Assembly: GCF_013170845.1 (NCBI RefSeq)
Contig: NZ_CP033367.1
Span: 2,915,001 to 2,979,000, forward strand
From: Mesorhizobium loti R88b
GTDB taxonomy: Bacteria > Pseudomonadota > Alphaproteobacteria > Rhizobiales > Rhizobiaceae
Length of the DNA: 64,000 nt
Direction of reading: 5' to 3'
Positions 33,902 to 42,488 of the stretch are shown here, piece after piece. The notes beneath the pieces were generated by a model. That model did not search any database. It was not told the DNA's origin and saw nothing but the letters and a program-made list of their open reading frames with translations. The stretch's first letter is position 1. Each line of letters begins with the position of its first letter. The translations under genes were made by a program, and so were the position numbers.

Positions 33902-34867
33902 CTACACCACCCCAGCCGCCTGCGCCCGCATATACGCCAACCCCGCCGCCGCCAGATCCCCCACGGCCATCCCCCGGAACACAAACGCCGTCGCCTCCTC
34001 CGCGCCCTCCCGCCCGGCAAAGTCGCCGCAGACCAGGCCCGTCAGGTCGCTGGCGACCAGCGCGGGGTCGACCATGGGTTTGGGCATCTGCTTCTCCTGC
34101 TCCAGGTCGTCGACGACGATGCGGTCGAAGCGGCGCATGGTTTCGGGCAACCAGGGCAGTGCTAGGTCGGTAATGGCGGTGAAGCTGCCCGGTTTCAGCC
34201 AGTTGGCGTCGAGGAACGGTTCGGGTTCGGGCACCAGGGTCACCGTCGTCACCACGATGTCGGCGCCCTCGACGGCGGCCCTTGCCGTGTCGCTGGGGAT
34301 GGCTTCGAGGCCCCGCGACCGGGCCATTTCGCACAGCGCGTCGCGATTGCTTTTGCCGCGACCGAAGGCGCGGATTTCGCGCAGGGGAAAGAGGTCGGTG
34401 AAGGCTTCGAGGTGGCCGCGCGCTTGCACCCCGCAGCCGATGAAGGCGACGGTCGACGCATCGCTGCTGGCCATGCGCCTGGCGGCTACGGCGCTCAAGC
34501 CCGCCGTGCGCTTGGCCGTCACCCAGTTGCCGTCGACCAGGGCCAGCGGCAGGCCTGTCTCGGCGTCGAGCAGCGTGATCAGCGAATTGATCGTGGCCAG
34601 TCCGCGCTCTGCGTTGCGGGGATTCACCACCAGCGACTTGGTGGCCAGCACTGAAGGCACGGAGGCTACGCCGAGCGTGGCCATGAAGTAGCGGTCGTCG
34701 CCCGGCCACACGGCGGCCTTGGGCGCGCACCAGACTTCGCCCCGCCGCTGGCCTGATATCTGGCGTTCGATCTCGTCGACTATGTCGGGCGTGGAGATCG
34801 CCAGGCGATCGAGAACCGCCGACGACAGATAGGGCAGCGTTTCGGCGGCCGGGGACTGGTTGTTCAT
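33902..34867 (-). CDS. Ornithine cyclodeaminase / mu-crystallin family protein
   Basis: A 321-residue NAD(P)-binding protein. An N-terminal dimerisation region (RGEVWCAPKAAVWPGDDRYFMA, ALVDGNWVTAKRTAGLSAVAA with the conserved Lys) is followed by a Rossmann core, VAFIGCGVQARGHLEAF. ADIVVTTVTL and FTAITDLALPWLPETMRRFDRIVVDD belong to the later half. Family members deaminate ornithine, reduce cyclic imines or act on related amino acids; the precise reaction cannot be read from sequence. It is oriented away from the polyketide genes. Its stop abuts the displaced SPFH-partner tail. Confidence 0.85.
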   Translation of the reverse strand: MNNQSPAAETLPYLSSAVLDRLAISTPDIVDEIERQISGQRRGEVWCAPKAAVWPGDDRYFMATLGVASVPSVLATKSLVVNPRNAERGLATINSLITLLDAETGLPLALVDGNWVTAKRTAGLSAVAARRMASSDASTVAFIGCGVQARGHLEAFTDLFPLREIRAFGRGKSNRDALCEMARSRGLEAIPSDTARAAVEGADIVVTTVTLVPEPEPFLDANWLKPGSFTAITDLALPWLPETMRRFDRIVVDDLEQEKQMPKPMVDPALVASDLTGLVCGDFAGREGAEEATAFVFRGMAVGDLAAAGLAYMRAQAAGVV

Positions 34868-35043
34868 CTTGTCATGTTCCCTAGAAGGCGATCAGACTAC
34901 ACGATGTGCGCCGGGCCGAAAGCCTGGGCGATGCTGGCGACTGGATCGGCGAAACGGCTCGTCCTGGCGGGCCGTCGAATTTTTGCAGCTTTATCGCCGC
35001 CCATGGGTTATCCCAACACCATTCGACACGGAGTTTCGACCCA

Positions 35044-35526
35044 TTGAGCGTAGCCTTTGCCAAGGAGGAAAGTGCGGAGGCGGCATCGGAAACCATCCTG
35101 CCGGCTCGGCCGATCTCCGATCGGATCAACCTCGTCACCGAGGCGGGCCTCAAGATGCTAAGCGATGAATTGGCGCGCGCCCGGCAGGCTCTCGAGGCCG
35201 CCAGCGTGCTGGACGATGTCAACGAGAGGCGGCGGCAGTCGGCGGTTCCGGTTCGCGATGTCACCTATTATGCCGAACGCGTGCGTACGGCGCAGCTCAT
35301 GCCGGCGCCGACGTCCCGTGACGTGATCGCCTTCGGGCACACCGTTACCTTCGCGCGTGACGATGGCCGCACCCAGACCTTCCGCATCGTCGGCGAGGAT
35401 GAGGCCAACCCGGCGCAAGCGTCCATATCGCATGGTTCGCCGGTCGCCATCGCGCTGATCGGCAAGAGCGTTGGCGATGTTGTCCAGCTGGGGCAGCGCG
35501 AACTCGAGATCCTGTCGATTTCTTAG
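35044..35526 (+). CDS. GreA/GreB-like transcription elongation factor family protein
   Basis: A 160-residue protein with the GreA layout: N-terminal coiled coil (LVTEAGLKMLSDELARARQAL) and a C-terminal FKBP-like domain (FGHTVTFARDDG, FRIVGEDEANP, ISHGSPVAIALIGKSVGDVV). The coiled-coil tip lacks the usual GDLSENAEY motif; RDVTYYAERV occupies that place, so RNA cleavage stimulation is uncertain. TTG 35044 gives the normal family length and follows GGAG; further upstream the open frame has no similarity. It converges on the flavoprotein gene. Confidence 0.78.
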   Translation: MSVAFAKEESAEAASETILPARPISDRINLVTEAGLKMLSDELARARQALEAASVLDDVNERRRQSAVPVRDVTYYAERVRTAQLMPAPTSRDVIAFGHTVTFARDDGRTQTFRIVGEDEANPAQASISHGSPVAIALIGKSVGDVVQLGQRELEILSIS

Positions 35527-35546
35527 CTGGACATCGGGGTACGACG

Positions 35547-36719
35547 TCAAAAACCCGGAACAGGCCGGGTCTTTCCACTCAGTCGAGCGCCAAGCGTCAA
35601 GGCCGCCGGGAAAGTCTTGACCACGGCGCGCATCACCGTCCTGCTGCCAGGCCGCAGCGCTATGCGGGCAATCAAGGCCGAGGCGCGCAAACGGGTCGAG
35701 AATTGCCGACGCCATTGCCTCTCGTAGCGGCGTCCGGCCTCGTCGTGGCCTTCGTTGCCTTTACCCGACGCGATCAGTTCCCGCGCAAGCAGCCAGCCGG
35801 ATTGCAGCGCCATCGAAATCCCTTCCGCGATGACGGGATGTGACTCACCCGCAATGTTGCCGACGCGGAAGATGCCCTTGTCATAGCCAGCGCGAATGCC
35901 GGGATGAATCGGTCCCGCGGCGAGCCATGGGCCATCCAGTTCGGCACCGGCCAGCACCGTTGCCACGCCTCGGCACGAGGCCAGGACGTGGCGCGAGACT
36001 GCATCGGCGGCGGCGATGTTTCCCCAGCGCTGGCGCAGCCCTGACAGAACATCGCGGCGGAAGCAGCAGGATATGGAAACCCGGCCACGGTCCGCCGTTA
36101 CCATGCCACCATAGCCGCCGGGGAATACCAGCAGCGGCATCAGGTCGGGCGAAAGTCCTGCGCCGATGAAATGCGCCTTGAAACCGAAAAGGTCGGAAGG
36201 TCGGCTCGTTCTTTCAAGCTGGCTTGGAAGTTTGCCTGCTTCCCAGGATCCGTGCGCGGCAATGATGACCGGTGCGGTCAAATCCCGTTGTTGCTGGCCC
36301 GCCTCCACGGTCACGGACTGCAAATCACCCTGCCGGTGAATGGCGACAGCCTTGCAAGGCTGGAGAATTTCGACACCGGCGCGTTCGGCGGCCTGCAACA
36401 GGACGGTATCCAGGCGATCGCGGCCGAGCGCGCGGCCGAGACCCGTCTCGGCGCGTGGCATTGGCGCCTCGGCCAAGACCTCGCCCGAAAAGAAGCCGAC
36501 GCGCCGTATTTCGGGGCCGGCTTCCGCGCGCCAGATCTCGCCGACGCCCAACCGGTCGAGCAAGGCAAGGCTGGTGCCCGACATGAACTCGCCGCAGACC
36601 TTTCGGCGCGGAAACGCGACCTTCTCCACCATTGCCACCGACCAACCATGCTGGGCCAGCGCGATGGCGGTGGAGCTGCCGGCGGGGCCGGCACCGATGA
36701 TGATTGCGTCGTGCGTCAT
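35547..36719 (-). CDS. FAD-dependent monooxygenase/reductase of the phenolic-lipid group
   Basis: A 390-residue flavoprotein. It shows the N-terminal dinucleotide-binding motif AIIIGAGPAGSSTAIALAQHG, the second region GRALGRDRLDTVLLQAAERAGV, and the FAD-binding GD-type stretch FRVGNIAGESHPVIAEGISMAL near 285-305. The family includes geranylgeranyl reductases and aromatic hydroxylases. Its ATG (36719) overlaps the methyltransferase stop, so they are co-translated. In Streptomyces griseus the srs operon pairs a type III polyketide synthase with a methyltransferase and a flavoprotein hydroxylase; this gene would fill that third role, here as an inference. Confidence 0.82.
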   Translation of the reverse strand: MTHDAIIIGAGPAGSSTAIALAQHGWSVAMVEKVAFPRRKVCGEFMSGTSLALLDRLGVGEIWRAEAGPEIRRVGFFSGEVLAEAPMPRAETGLGRALGRDRLDTVLLQAAERAGVEILQPCKAVAIHRQGDLQSVTVEAGQQQRDLTAPVIIAAHGSWEAGKLPSQLERTSRPSDLFGFKAHFIGAGLSPDLMPLLVFPGGYGGMVTADRGRVSISCCFRRDVLSGLRQRWGNIAAADAVSRHVLASCRGVATVLAGAELDGPWLAAGPIHPGIRAGYDKGIFRVGNIAGESHPVIAEGISMALQSGWLLARELIASGKGNEGHDEAGRRYERQWRRQFSTRLRASALIARIALRPGSRTVMRAVVKTFPAALTLGARLSGKTRPVPGF

Positions 36720-37435
36720 CTGGCGCCGGGCATATTGGTGCCGGGCATTTTGGCACCGACAAAACCTTGCGTGAACAGGCCTTTGCGGGCCTCGATCACC
36801 GGCGTTCCCCCTGACGCTTGCCACAATTGCGAGAGTTCCTTGCCGCGAAAACCGGAGCGGACACTTTGGGTCGCATCGTTCAGTGTCACCGCGCCGGCGC
36901 CGATCAGTCGCAGGCATCGCGTCGCGACAAGCGGCCCCTTGGCCCTGAGCGGCTCGGTCGCGACCAGCAGCGGTGCCATCGTCATGATCCGGGAAAACAG
37001 CTCCAGGAGGCGCGTGTCGTCGAAGTGATGGAGGATAAGGTTGGCGCAGACAAGATCGAAGGGCCTGTCTGCCGTCCAATCGAATATATCGGCGGTCACG
37101 GGATGCGCGCGCCAACCCAATTCAGCGAAAGAATTGCACACATCCTTGCCGACCAAGTCGATCCTGTCGACCATGACGACCTCCACATCGGGCCAACGCC
37201 GCGCCATCAGCCGCGCCACACGCAGCATGAACTTTCCGTCACCGGCGCCCAGTTCGAGGATGCGCAGCGGCGGCGTTTGCACATTGGCGCGCATCAGCGA
37301 GGCCATGAACCTGGCCTGGAACATCAAGGCATTGATCCAGACGAGATCACGACGGGATGCGATCGCACGGGGATCATCGGCCGCGAGACCGTCGAGGAGT
37401 TCTGGCTCCAGATGCCGGATGTTTAGGTCGCTCAT
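36716..37435 (-). CDS. Class I SAM-dependent methyltransferase of the phenolic-lipid group
   Basis: A 239-residue methyltransferase. SAM loop LRILELGAGDGKFMLRVA (near 60), acidic strand VEVVMVDRIDLV, motif IV FDLVCANLILHHF and a C-terminal RSGFRGKELSQLWQASGG resemble UbiE-like and small-molecule O/C-methyltransferases. The 4-bp overlap with the flavoprotein gene and the divergent type III polyketide synthase gene 291 bp away suggest it methylates an alkylresorcinol or alkylpyrone product. ATG 37435 is chosen as the start since the upstream in-frame ATG adds only non-conserved sequence. The 37436-37726 gap is AT-richer and likely holds divergent promoters. Confidence 0.82.
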   Translation of the reverse strand: MSDLNIRHLEPELLDGLAADDPRAIASRRDLVWINALMFQARFMASLMRANVQTPPLRILELGAGDGKFMLRVARLMARRWPDVEVVMVDRIDLVGKDVCNSFAELGWRAHPVTADIFDWTADRPFDLVCANLILHHFDDTRLLELFSRIMTMAPLLVATEPLRAKGPLVATRCLRLIGAGAVTLNDATQSVRSGFRGKELSQLWQASGGTPVIEARKGLFTQGFVGAKMPGTNMPGAR

Positions 37436-37726
37436 GCGATGGATCGGAATTTTTGGGGGCTTCAGCCGGCAATCCGGCACATTGAATTCGGTCGAACCTT
37501 CATGGCCGCGCTGTTCATTTGGGAATTCGCATCTGAACCCGATCCGGATGGCGAAGCCGAATTTCGGTCCCTTTCATACAGGATCGGAGGCTGGTATCAC
37601 AGTTTGCTCATATGAAATATCGGCATCACGCAATAAAATGCCTTATGTCGGCGTTTGCCTTAGAAAACACTTCCCCAATTCCTAGACCTCTTGTGAGACC
37701 CGATTGGGCTCATTGTCGGAGCAATT

Positions 37727-38797
37727 TTGGCCCCTCAAGCGTATCTGAACCGCATTGCCACGTCCGTTCCACAACACGACGTGCATCAGTTCTATCTCCG
37801 CTATGGAGCTTTGCTGCTTGACGACGATGCCCAGCGCCTTGCGGTCTTCGAGCGCATGGTCGCTCTTGCCGGCATCGAACATCGCTATTCCTGCTTCGCG
37901 CCGGCCGACGATCCGCGCGGCGGGGCAATCGACCGCGACGGCACCTCGGTCAAGGGTTCGTTCGCCAGCACCGCGATCCGCATGGAGATGTACGAAGCCG
38001 CGGCACCTCAGCTCGCGCAACAGGCCGTCGACAAGCTTCTGGCCGACGAAGACCGCTCGCTGATCACGCATTTGATCGTGACCAGCTGCACCGGCTTTTC
38101 GGCGCCCGGCATCGACCTCGAGCTGGTGGCGCGATGCGGCCTGCCGAATTCGGTCGAGCGCACCATTGTCGGCTTCATGGGATGCTACGCCGCCATCAAC
38201 GCCTTGAAGCTGGCACGCCATATCGTGCGCTCCGACCCGAAAGCCCGCGTGCTGACCGTCAACATCGAATTGTGCACGCTGCATTTCAGGGAAGCCACCG
38301 AGCTTGAGAAGCTGATCTCGTTTTGCCTGTGGGGCGACGGTTGCGCGGCCTCGCTGGTCACGGCCGAACCGCACGGCATCCTGCTCGAAAGCTTCCACGC
38401 CATCGTCGCTGCGGAGCGCAAGGAGCTGATGAGCTGGCACATCCGCGACGACGGCTTCGAGATGGTGCTGTCCGGCCAGGTTCCCGGCGCGGTCCGCGAG
38501 ACGCTGCGCAACGAGCATGCGGCCATCCTCGGCGGCAGGCCCGCCAAGGAGATCGATTTGTGGGCGGTGCATCCCGGCGGCCGTTCCGTGCTCGACGCGG
38601 TCGAGCGGGCACTCAAACTGGACCCGTCCGCGCTCGCCGTATCGCGCGAAGTGCTGCGGCAATACGGCAACATGTCATCGGCAACCGTGATGTTCGTGAT
38701 GGCCGAAATGCTGAAGGAGCCGGCGGGCTTGCTCGGCTGTGGCATGGCGTTCGGGCCGGGATTGACCACCGAGACCATGATGTTCCGGACTGCCTGA
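37727..38797 (+). CDS. Type III polyketide synthase (chalcone/alkylresorcinol synthase family)
   Basis: A 356-residue homodimeric ketosynthase that extends an acyl starter with malonyl-CoA and cyclises it. The catalytic Cys is in VGFMGCYAAINALK, the His in WAVHPGGRSVLD and the Asn in YGNMSSATVMFVM. Cytoplasmic with no signal. Bacterial relatives make phenolic lipids (alkylresorcinols, alkylpyrones) for membranes or cysts. The start is TTG 37727 with CGGAG five bases upstream. Its stop overlaps the sulfotransferase start (ATGA), and the methyltransferase-flavoprotein pair is divergent. The product is inferred to be a long-chain phenol. Confidence 0.92.
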   Translation: MAPQAYLNRIATSVPQHDVHQFYLRYGALLLDDDAQRLAVFERMVALAGIEHRYSCFAPADDPRGGAIDRDGTSVKGSFASTAIRMEMYEAAAPQLAQQAVDKLLADEDRSLITHLIVTSCTGFSAPGIDLELVARCGLPNSVERTIVGFMGCYAAINALKLARHIVRSDPKARVLTVNIELCTLHFREATELEKLISFCLWGDGCAASLVTAEPHGILLESFHAIVAAERKELMSWHIRDDGFEMVLSGQVPGAVRETLRNEHAAILGGRPAKEIDLWAVHPGGRSVLDAVERALKLDPSALAVSREVLRQYGNMSSATVMFVMAEMLKEPAGLLGCGMAFGPGLTTETMMFRTA

Positions 38798-40005
38798 TGA
38801 AGGCCCTGCACGAAAACATCTCGCTCGCGGCCCGTCGGCTGGCGCCCTATTTGCCGTATCCGCACTTCATGTGCGTGGCGCCTCTCGACGCCGTGCTGCG
38901 GGTGCTGTGGCGCGCGCAAGGCCAGATCCCTCCCGCCTACTGGCCCCGCCTGGTGCTCCTGCTGCTGCTTTCGCTGGTCAACACCGTCGCCTCCCTGCCT
39001 GAGCGCTTGATCGTTGCGGCATGGCTACGGCTGCGGCCGCCCCGGATGGGACGCGACAATGCCCCCGTCTTCGTCCTCGGCTACTTCCGATCCGGAACGA
39101 CGTTTTTGCAGAACCTGCTGGCAGCCGACCCGGACCTGCGATCGCCGAGCTGGCCGCAGGTTCTGGCCCCTCAGGCCTTCATCCCTGGCTGGTTTCTGCT
39201 GCGCTATTTTTTCGTGCCCTTGCTGCCGTTGACGCGCCTCGGCGCGGTCGTGCCGGTGGGCGCCAGGCTGCCGGGGGAGGACGACTTCGCGTTGAACAAT
39301 CTGGGCGGGATGTCCGTGCTCGCGGGACGCGCCATACTTCCCCGCCGGCAAGCCTTCTTCAATCGATTTCACGATCTCGACGCGCTTTCGGCGGACGAGT
39401 TCAGCCGCTGGCGCTCGCATCAGCTGGGTTTCGTCCAGAAGCTTGCTCTCGTTGCGGGCGGGCGGCGACTTCTGCTCAAGTCGCCGAGCCATACGGCGCG
39501 CGTGCGCTACCTCCAGGAAATGTTTCCGGGCGCCAAGTTCGTCCACATCTCCCGTTCGCCGGAGGTCGTGTTCCGGTCCAACCTGCTTCTGGCGCGCGAA
39601 TTGCAGCGTGCATTCGCCCTGCAGCCGCCTCTGCCCGAGGACGAGCAGGAGGAGATCATCGCCCGCGAATATCTCGCGACAGAGATGCACTATCTGACCG
39701 ATAGAGCCCGGATTCCAGCTGGCGATCTGGCGGAAGTGCGGCTGCAGGATCTCACCGCTGACCCCGTGGGCGAGATGAAGCGGATCTACCATGAGCTGGG
39801 CCTGCCATTTTCGCGCGGCTGCGAGGAGCGGGTGCTGCGGGTCGCCGCGACTTTCGGCAAACAGGTGCGAAGCTGCCATCCAGAGCTGAGCGAAAAGCAG
39901 AAAGCGCGGGTCGCGCGCCTCGAACCGCTGGCCGCCGCGTTTGGGCATGCGCCTCTACAGGCTCCCGGGACGCCCGATGTTGACAGCAAACAACGCATTG
40001 GATGA
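38797..40005 (+). CDS. Sulfotransferase, PAPS-dependent
   Basis: A 402-residue enzyme. The 5'-phosphosulfate loop is YFRSGTTFLQNLLA (near 95-108) and the 3'-phosphate site is FVHISRSPEVVFRSNLLLA (near 250), the two hallmarks of the sulfotransferase fold; LLLKSPSHTARVRYL holds another conserved segment. The N-terminal region (~45-72) is hydrophobic (RLVLLLLLSLVNTVASLPERL), suggesting membrane attachment. It overlaps the polyketide synthase gene by 1 bp, so translation is coupled, and the likely substrate is the hydroxyl group of its product. The donor is PAPS by family knowledge; the acceptor is inference. Confidence 0.88.
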   Translation: MKALHENISLAARRLAPYLPYPHFMCVAPLDAVLRVLWRAQGQIPPAYWPRLVLLLLLSLVNTVASLPERLIVAAWLRLRPPRMGRDNAPVFVLGYFRSGTTFLQNLLAADPDLRSPSWPQVLAPQAFIPGWFLLRYFFVPLLPLTRLGAVVPVGARLPGEDDFALNNLGGMSVLAGRAILPRRQAFFNRFHDLDALSADEFSRWRSHQLGFVQKLALVAGGRRLLLKSPSHTARVRYLQEMFPGAKFVHISRSPEVVFRSNLLLARELQRAFALQPPLPEDEQEEIIAREYLATEMHYLTDRARIPAGDLAEVRLQDLTADPVGEMKRIYHELGLPFSRGCEERVLRVAATFGKQVRSCHPELSEKQKARVARLEPLAAAFGHAPLQAPGTPDVDSKQRIG

Positions 40006-40014
40006 CATAGGATC

Positions 40015-40629
40015 ATGACAGCACGCCTATGGTCGCACGCAAGCTGGGCAGCCTTGGCCCGGCTGTTGCTTGTCGCCGCGCTGCTCGCGATCTGCGCGCC
40101 ATCGCTTCCGGCGGCCGCCGATGAGCAGAGTGACGCGGTCAAGCTGGTCGAGACCGTGCGACAGGCAGCGATTGCGCTTGGGCACGGTGGATCGGCCGAG
40201 GGGCAGCTTCGCTCCATTTCCACGGCGTTCGACGGCAGGGGTATCGCGCAAGCCGTGCTCGGGACCTATTGGCGCCGGGCGAGTGCGGACGACCGCGCCT
40301 CGGTGACCGATGCGCTGCTTTATGCGATTGCACACAGGCTGGCCGACAGGCTGGAGCGGACGCAGGACAAGACTTTCACCGTGCTCGGCACAAAGGCTCT
40401 GGCCAATGGCGACATCCTGGTGCGCAGCGAATTCCGCCGGCCGCTCCACGGCCCAACATCCGTGGACTGGCGTGTGCGCCACTGTCGCGGACAACTCTGC
40501 ATCGGCGATGTCCTTGTCGACGGCGGCTCCGTGACCGTGCAGCAGCGGGACCGCGTTGCCCAGTTGCTTGCCGGCAATGGCGGCTCGATCCCGGCACTTG
40601 TCGCCGATCTCAGGAAAGGCCGGGTATGA
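40015..40629 (+). CDS. MlaC-like periplasmic phospholipid-binding protein
   Basis: A 204-residue protein with a signal peptide (ALARLLLVAALLAICAPSLPAAADE). The mature part matches the MlaC/Ttg2D fold: AQAVLGTYWRRAS near 80, SVDWRVRHCRGQLCIGDVLVDGGSVTVQQRD (residues ~150-180), ending in LVADLRKGRV. MlaC proteins carry a lipid between membranes in the Mla pathway. Here it lies 9 bp after the sulfotransferase gene and 16 bp before an ABC ATPase gene, so it likely carries the sulfated lipid across the periplasm. No MlaD/MlaE gene is present, so this is an orphan module. Confidence 0.8.
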   Translation: MTARLWSHASWAALARLLLVAALLAICAPSLPAAADEQSDAVKLVETVRQAAIALGHGGSAEGQLRSISTAFDGRGIAQAVLGTYWRRASADDRASVTDALLYAIAHRLADRLERTQDKTFTVLGTKALANGDILVRSEFRRPLHGPTSVDWRVRHCRGQLCIGDVLVDGGSVTVQQRDRVAQLLAGNGGSIPALVADLRKGRV

Positions 40630-40645
40630 TGCCGCGCTTGTGCTC

Positions 40646-41350
40646 ATGTCCCTCCTCGTCGAATTGAGCAATGTCGGTCGCGACTTTGACGGCGGCCGCA
40701 TTGTCGCCGTCGACGGTGTGTCGCTGGCGATCGAGGATGACGAGACCGTCGCCATTGTCGGCCGCAGCGGCAGCGGCAAGTCCACGATCCTGAACCTGGT
40801 CTGTGGGCTCGACCGACCGACACGCGGCGAAGTTCGGTTCGAAGGCAGGGCCATCAACGGGAGGGCCGCATGGGCGGCCGTGCGGGCCAGCAGGATCGGC
40901 ATCGTTTTCCAGAACTTCTTCCTGCTGCAGTCCTTGTCGGCGCGCGAGAACATCGAGGTCGCCTTGCTCGGAAACCTCGGCGGAACGCGGCAGCGTCGCG
41001 TTCGCGCGCTCGAACTCCTGGCCCATTTCGGTCTGGCCGAACGCGCTACGCTGCGGCCGGCCGAGCTTTCGGGCGGCGAGCGCCAGCGGCTTGCCATTGC
41101 ACGCGCACTTGCCAACCGTCCGAAGCTTCTCGTTGCGGACGAACCGACAGGAAGTCTCGACGTGCAGACGAGCCAGTCCGTGATGAGCATCATTGGCAAC
41201 GCGCATCGCGAGTTCGGTACCGCTGTGATCGTGGTGACCCATGACGAGGACGTGGCCGCGCTGTGCGGCCGGCGCGTCGAGGTCTCCGACGGCCGCATCC
41301 GTTCGGACAGCCGAGCGATGCCTGCGCCCGCTCCATCCGCTAACCCATGA
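40646..41350 (+). CDS. ABC transporter ATP-binding protein (LolD/MacB-like)
   Basis: A 234-residue ATPase. Walker A GRSGSGKST, Q loop GIVFQNFFLLQ, signature LSGGERQRLAIARAL, Walker B LLVADEPTGSLD and switch His in IVVTHDEDVA are all intact. The FQNFF-LLQSLSARENI pattern and EPTGSLD are typical of LolD/MacB-type ATPases that pair with FtsX-like permeases. It overlaps the permease gene by 4 bp. It would power movement of the lipid product; the substrate is inferred from its neighbours. Confidence 0.92.
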   Translation: MSLLVELSNVGRDFDGGRIVAVDGVSLAIEDDETVAIVGRSGSGKSTILNLVCGLDRPTRGEVRFEGRAINGRAAWAAVRASRIGIVFQNFFLLQSLSARENIEVALLGNLGGTRQRRVRALELLAHFGLAERATLRPAELSGGERQRLAIARALANRPKLLVADEPTGSLDVQTSQSVMSIIGNAHREFGTAVIVVTHDEDVAALCGRRVEVSDGRIRSDSRAMPAPAPSANP

Positions 41351-42468
41351 CAGAGCTGACCCTTCCCTTGCGCGGTCTCCTTGCGCGCCCGCTTCGAACC
41401 CTGCTCACGGTTCTCGGCATCGCTCTGGCGGTCGCGGGGTTTGTGGCGCTTACCGGCCTGACGGCCGGCGTCCAGCGCTCGTTTGCCTCGGGAATCGATG
41501 AGAACGGCGCGGATCTGGTGGTGAGCCAGCGCGGCGCATTCAACCTGGTGAGCAGCACCGTGCCCAGGTCGCTGGGCGCCGGTCTTTCCTCGGTGCCAAA
41601 CGTCGATGCCGTGTCGGGCGTTCTCCTCAACATCACCACCGCTGACGACGCCGCGAACATTGTCATGGCCGGCTGGCCGAGCGACAGCTTCCTGTGGAAA
41701 GACATGCACCTTGTGGCGGGGCGCGTCCCTGCGCCCGGGGACCAGTGGCCCGTGATCCTTGGCGAGTCGATCGCCACCGCATTGGACAAGCGGGTCGGTG
41801 ATACCGTCGAGCTGCAGTTCCAGCCCTACCAGATTGTCGGCATCGCCTCGTTCTCGTCCGTGCTGAACCAGAACAGCGCGATCGTTCCGCTCGAAGGGCT
41901 GCAGCAACTCCTGTCGCGCGAGGACGTGTTTACCTTGTACGAGGTGAGGTTGAAGCGCCCGCTCGAGAAGGACGACATCGCTGTTGCCCGAACCCGGCTC
42001 ATCGCCGCCGCACCGGGATTCGCGGTGGGCGACACCGAGCAGTTTGCCAACAGCATCCGCATCTTCGATCTGCTTCGGGCGATTGCCCAGACAATTTCAC
42101 TGGTTGTCATGGCGATGGCCTCCGTCGCCGTTGCCAACACACTTCTGATGGCCGTGAACGAACGGACTTTCGAGATTGGAGTTCTCGCAGCACTTGGCTG
42201 GTCACCGCGGCGGATCCTTCGGCTCATTCTCATCGAAGGCGTGATCATGAGCGCGCTGGGCGGGGTTATCGGGATTATTCTGGGCGTCCTCACGATGCAG
42301 ATGGCGGCGAAGACAAACTTCGCGGCGGGCTTGATCGTGCCTTATCTGTCAGGCTGGTCGATCGCACAGGCGCTGATCTTCGTCTTCATCGCTGGGCCCC
42401 TTGGCGCGCTCTACCCGGCCTGGCGCGCCACGCGCCTACTGCCTGCCGACGCGCTCCGCAGGATCTGA
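41347..42468 (+). CDS. FtsX/MacB-type ABC permease
   Basis: A 373-residue inner-membrane protein. It has an N-terminal transmembrane helix (RTLLTVLGIALAVAGFVALTG), a large periplasmic domain (~45-230, MacB_PCD type), and three C-terminal helices (ISLVVMAMASVAVANTLLMA, LRLILIEGVIMSALGGVIG, ALIFVFIAGPLGALYP) with the FtsX-family ALYPAWRATRL ending. Such permeases extrude lipoproteins, lipids or peptides by mechanotransmission. It is the last gene of the polyketide-sulfotransferase operon and ends 20 bp before the SPFH-partner gene. Confidence 0.9.
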   Translation: MTELTLPLRGLLARPLRTLLTVLGIALAVAGFVALTGLTAGVQRSFASGIDENGADLVVSQRGAFNLVSSTVPRSLGAGLSSVPNVDAVSGVLLNITTADDAANIVMAGWPSDSFLWKDMHLVAGRVPAPGDQWPVILGESIATALDKRVGDTVELQFQPYQIVGIASFSSVLNQNSAIVPLEGLQQLLSREDVFTLYEVRLKRPLEKDDIAVARTRLIAAAPGFAVGDTEQFANSIRIFDLLRAIAQTISLVVMAMASVAVANTLLMAVNERTFEIGVLAALGWSPRRILRLILIEGVIMSALGGVIGIILGVLTMQMAAKTNFAAGLIVPYLSGWSIAQALIFVFIAGPLGALYPAWRATRLLPADALRRI

Positions 42469-42488
42469 CGCCGGCTCGCTGGGGCGCC

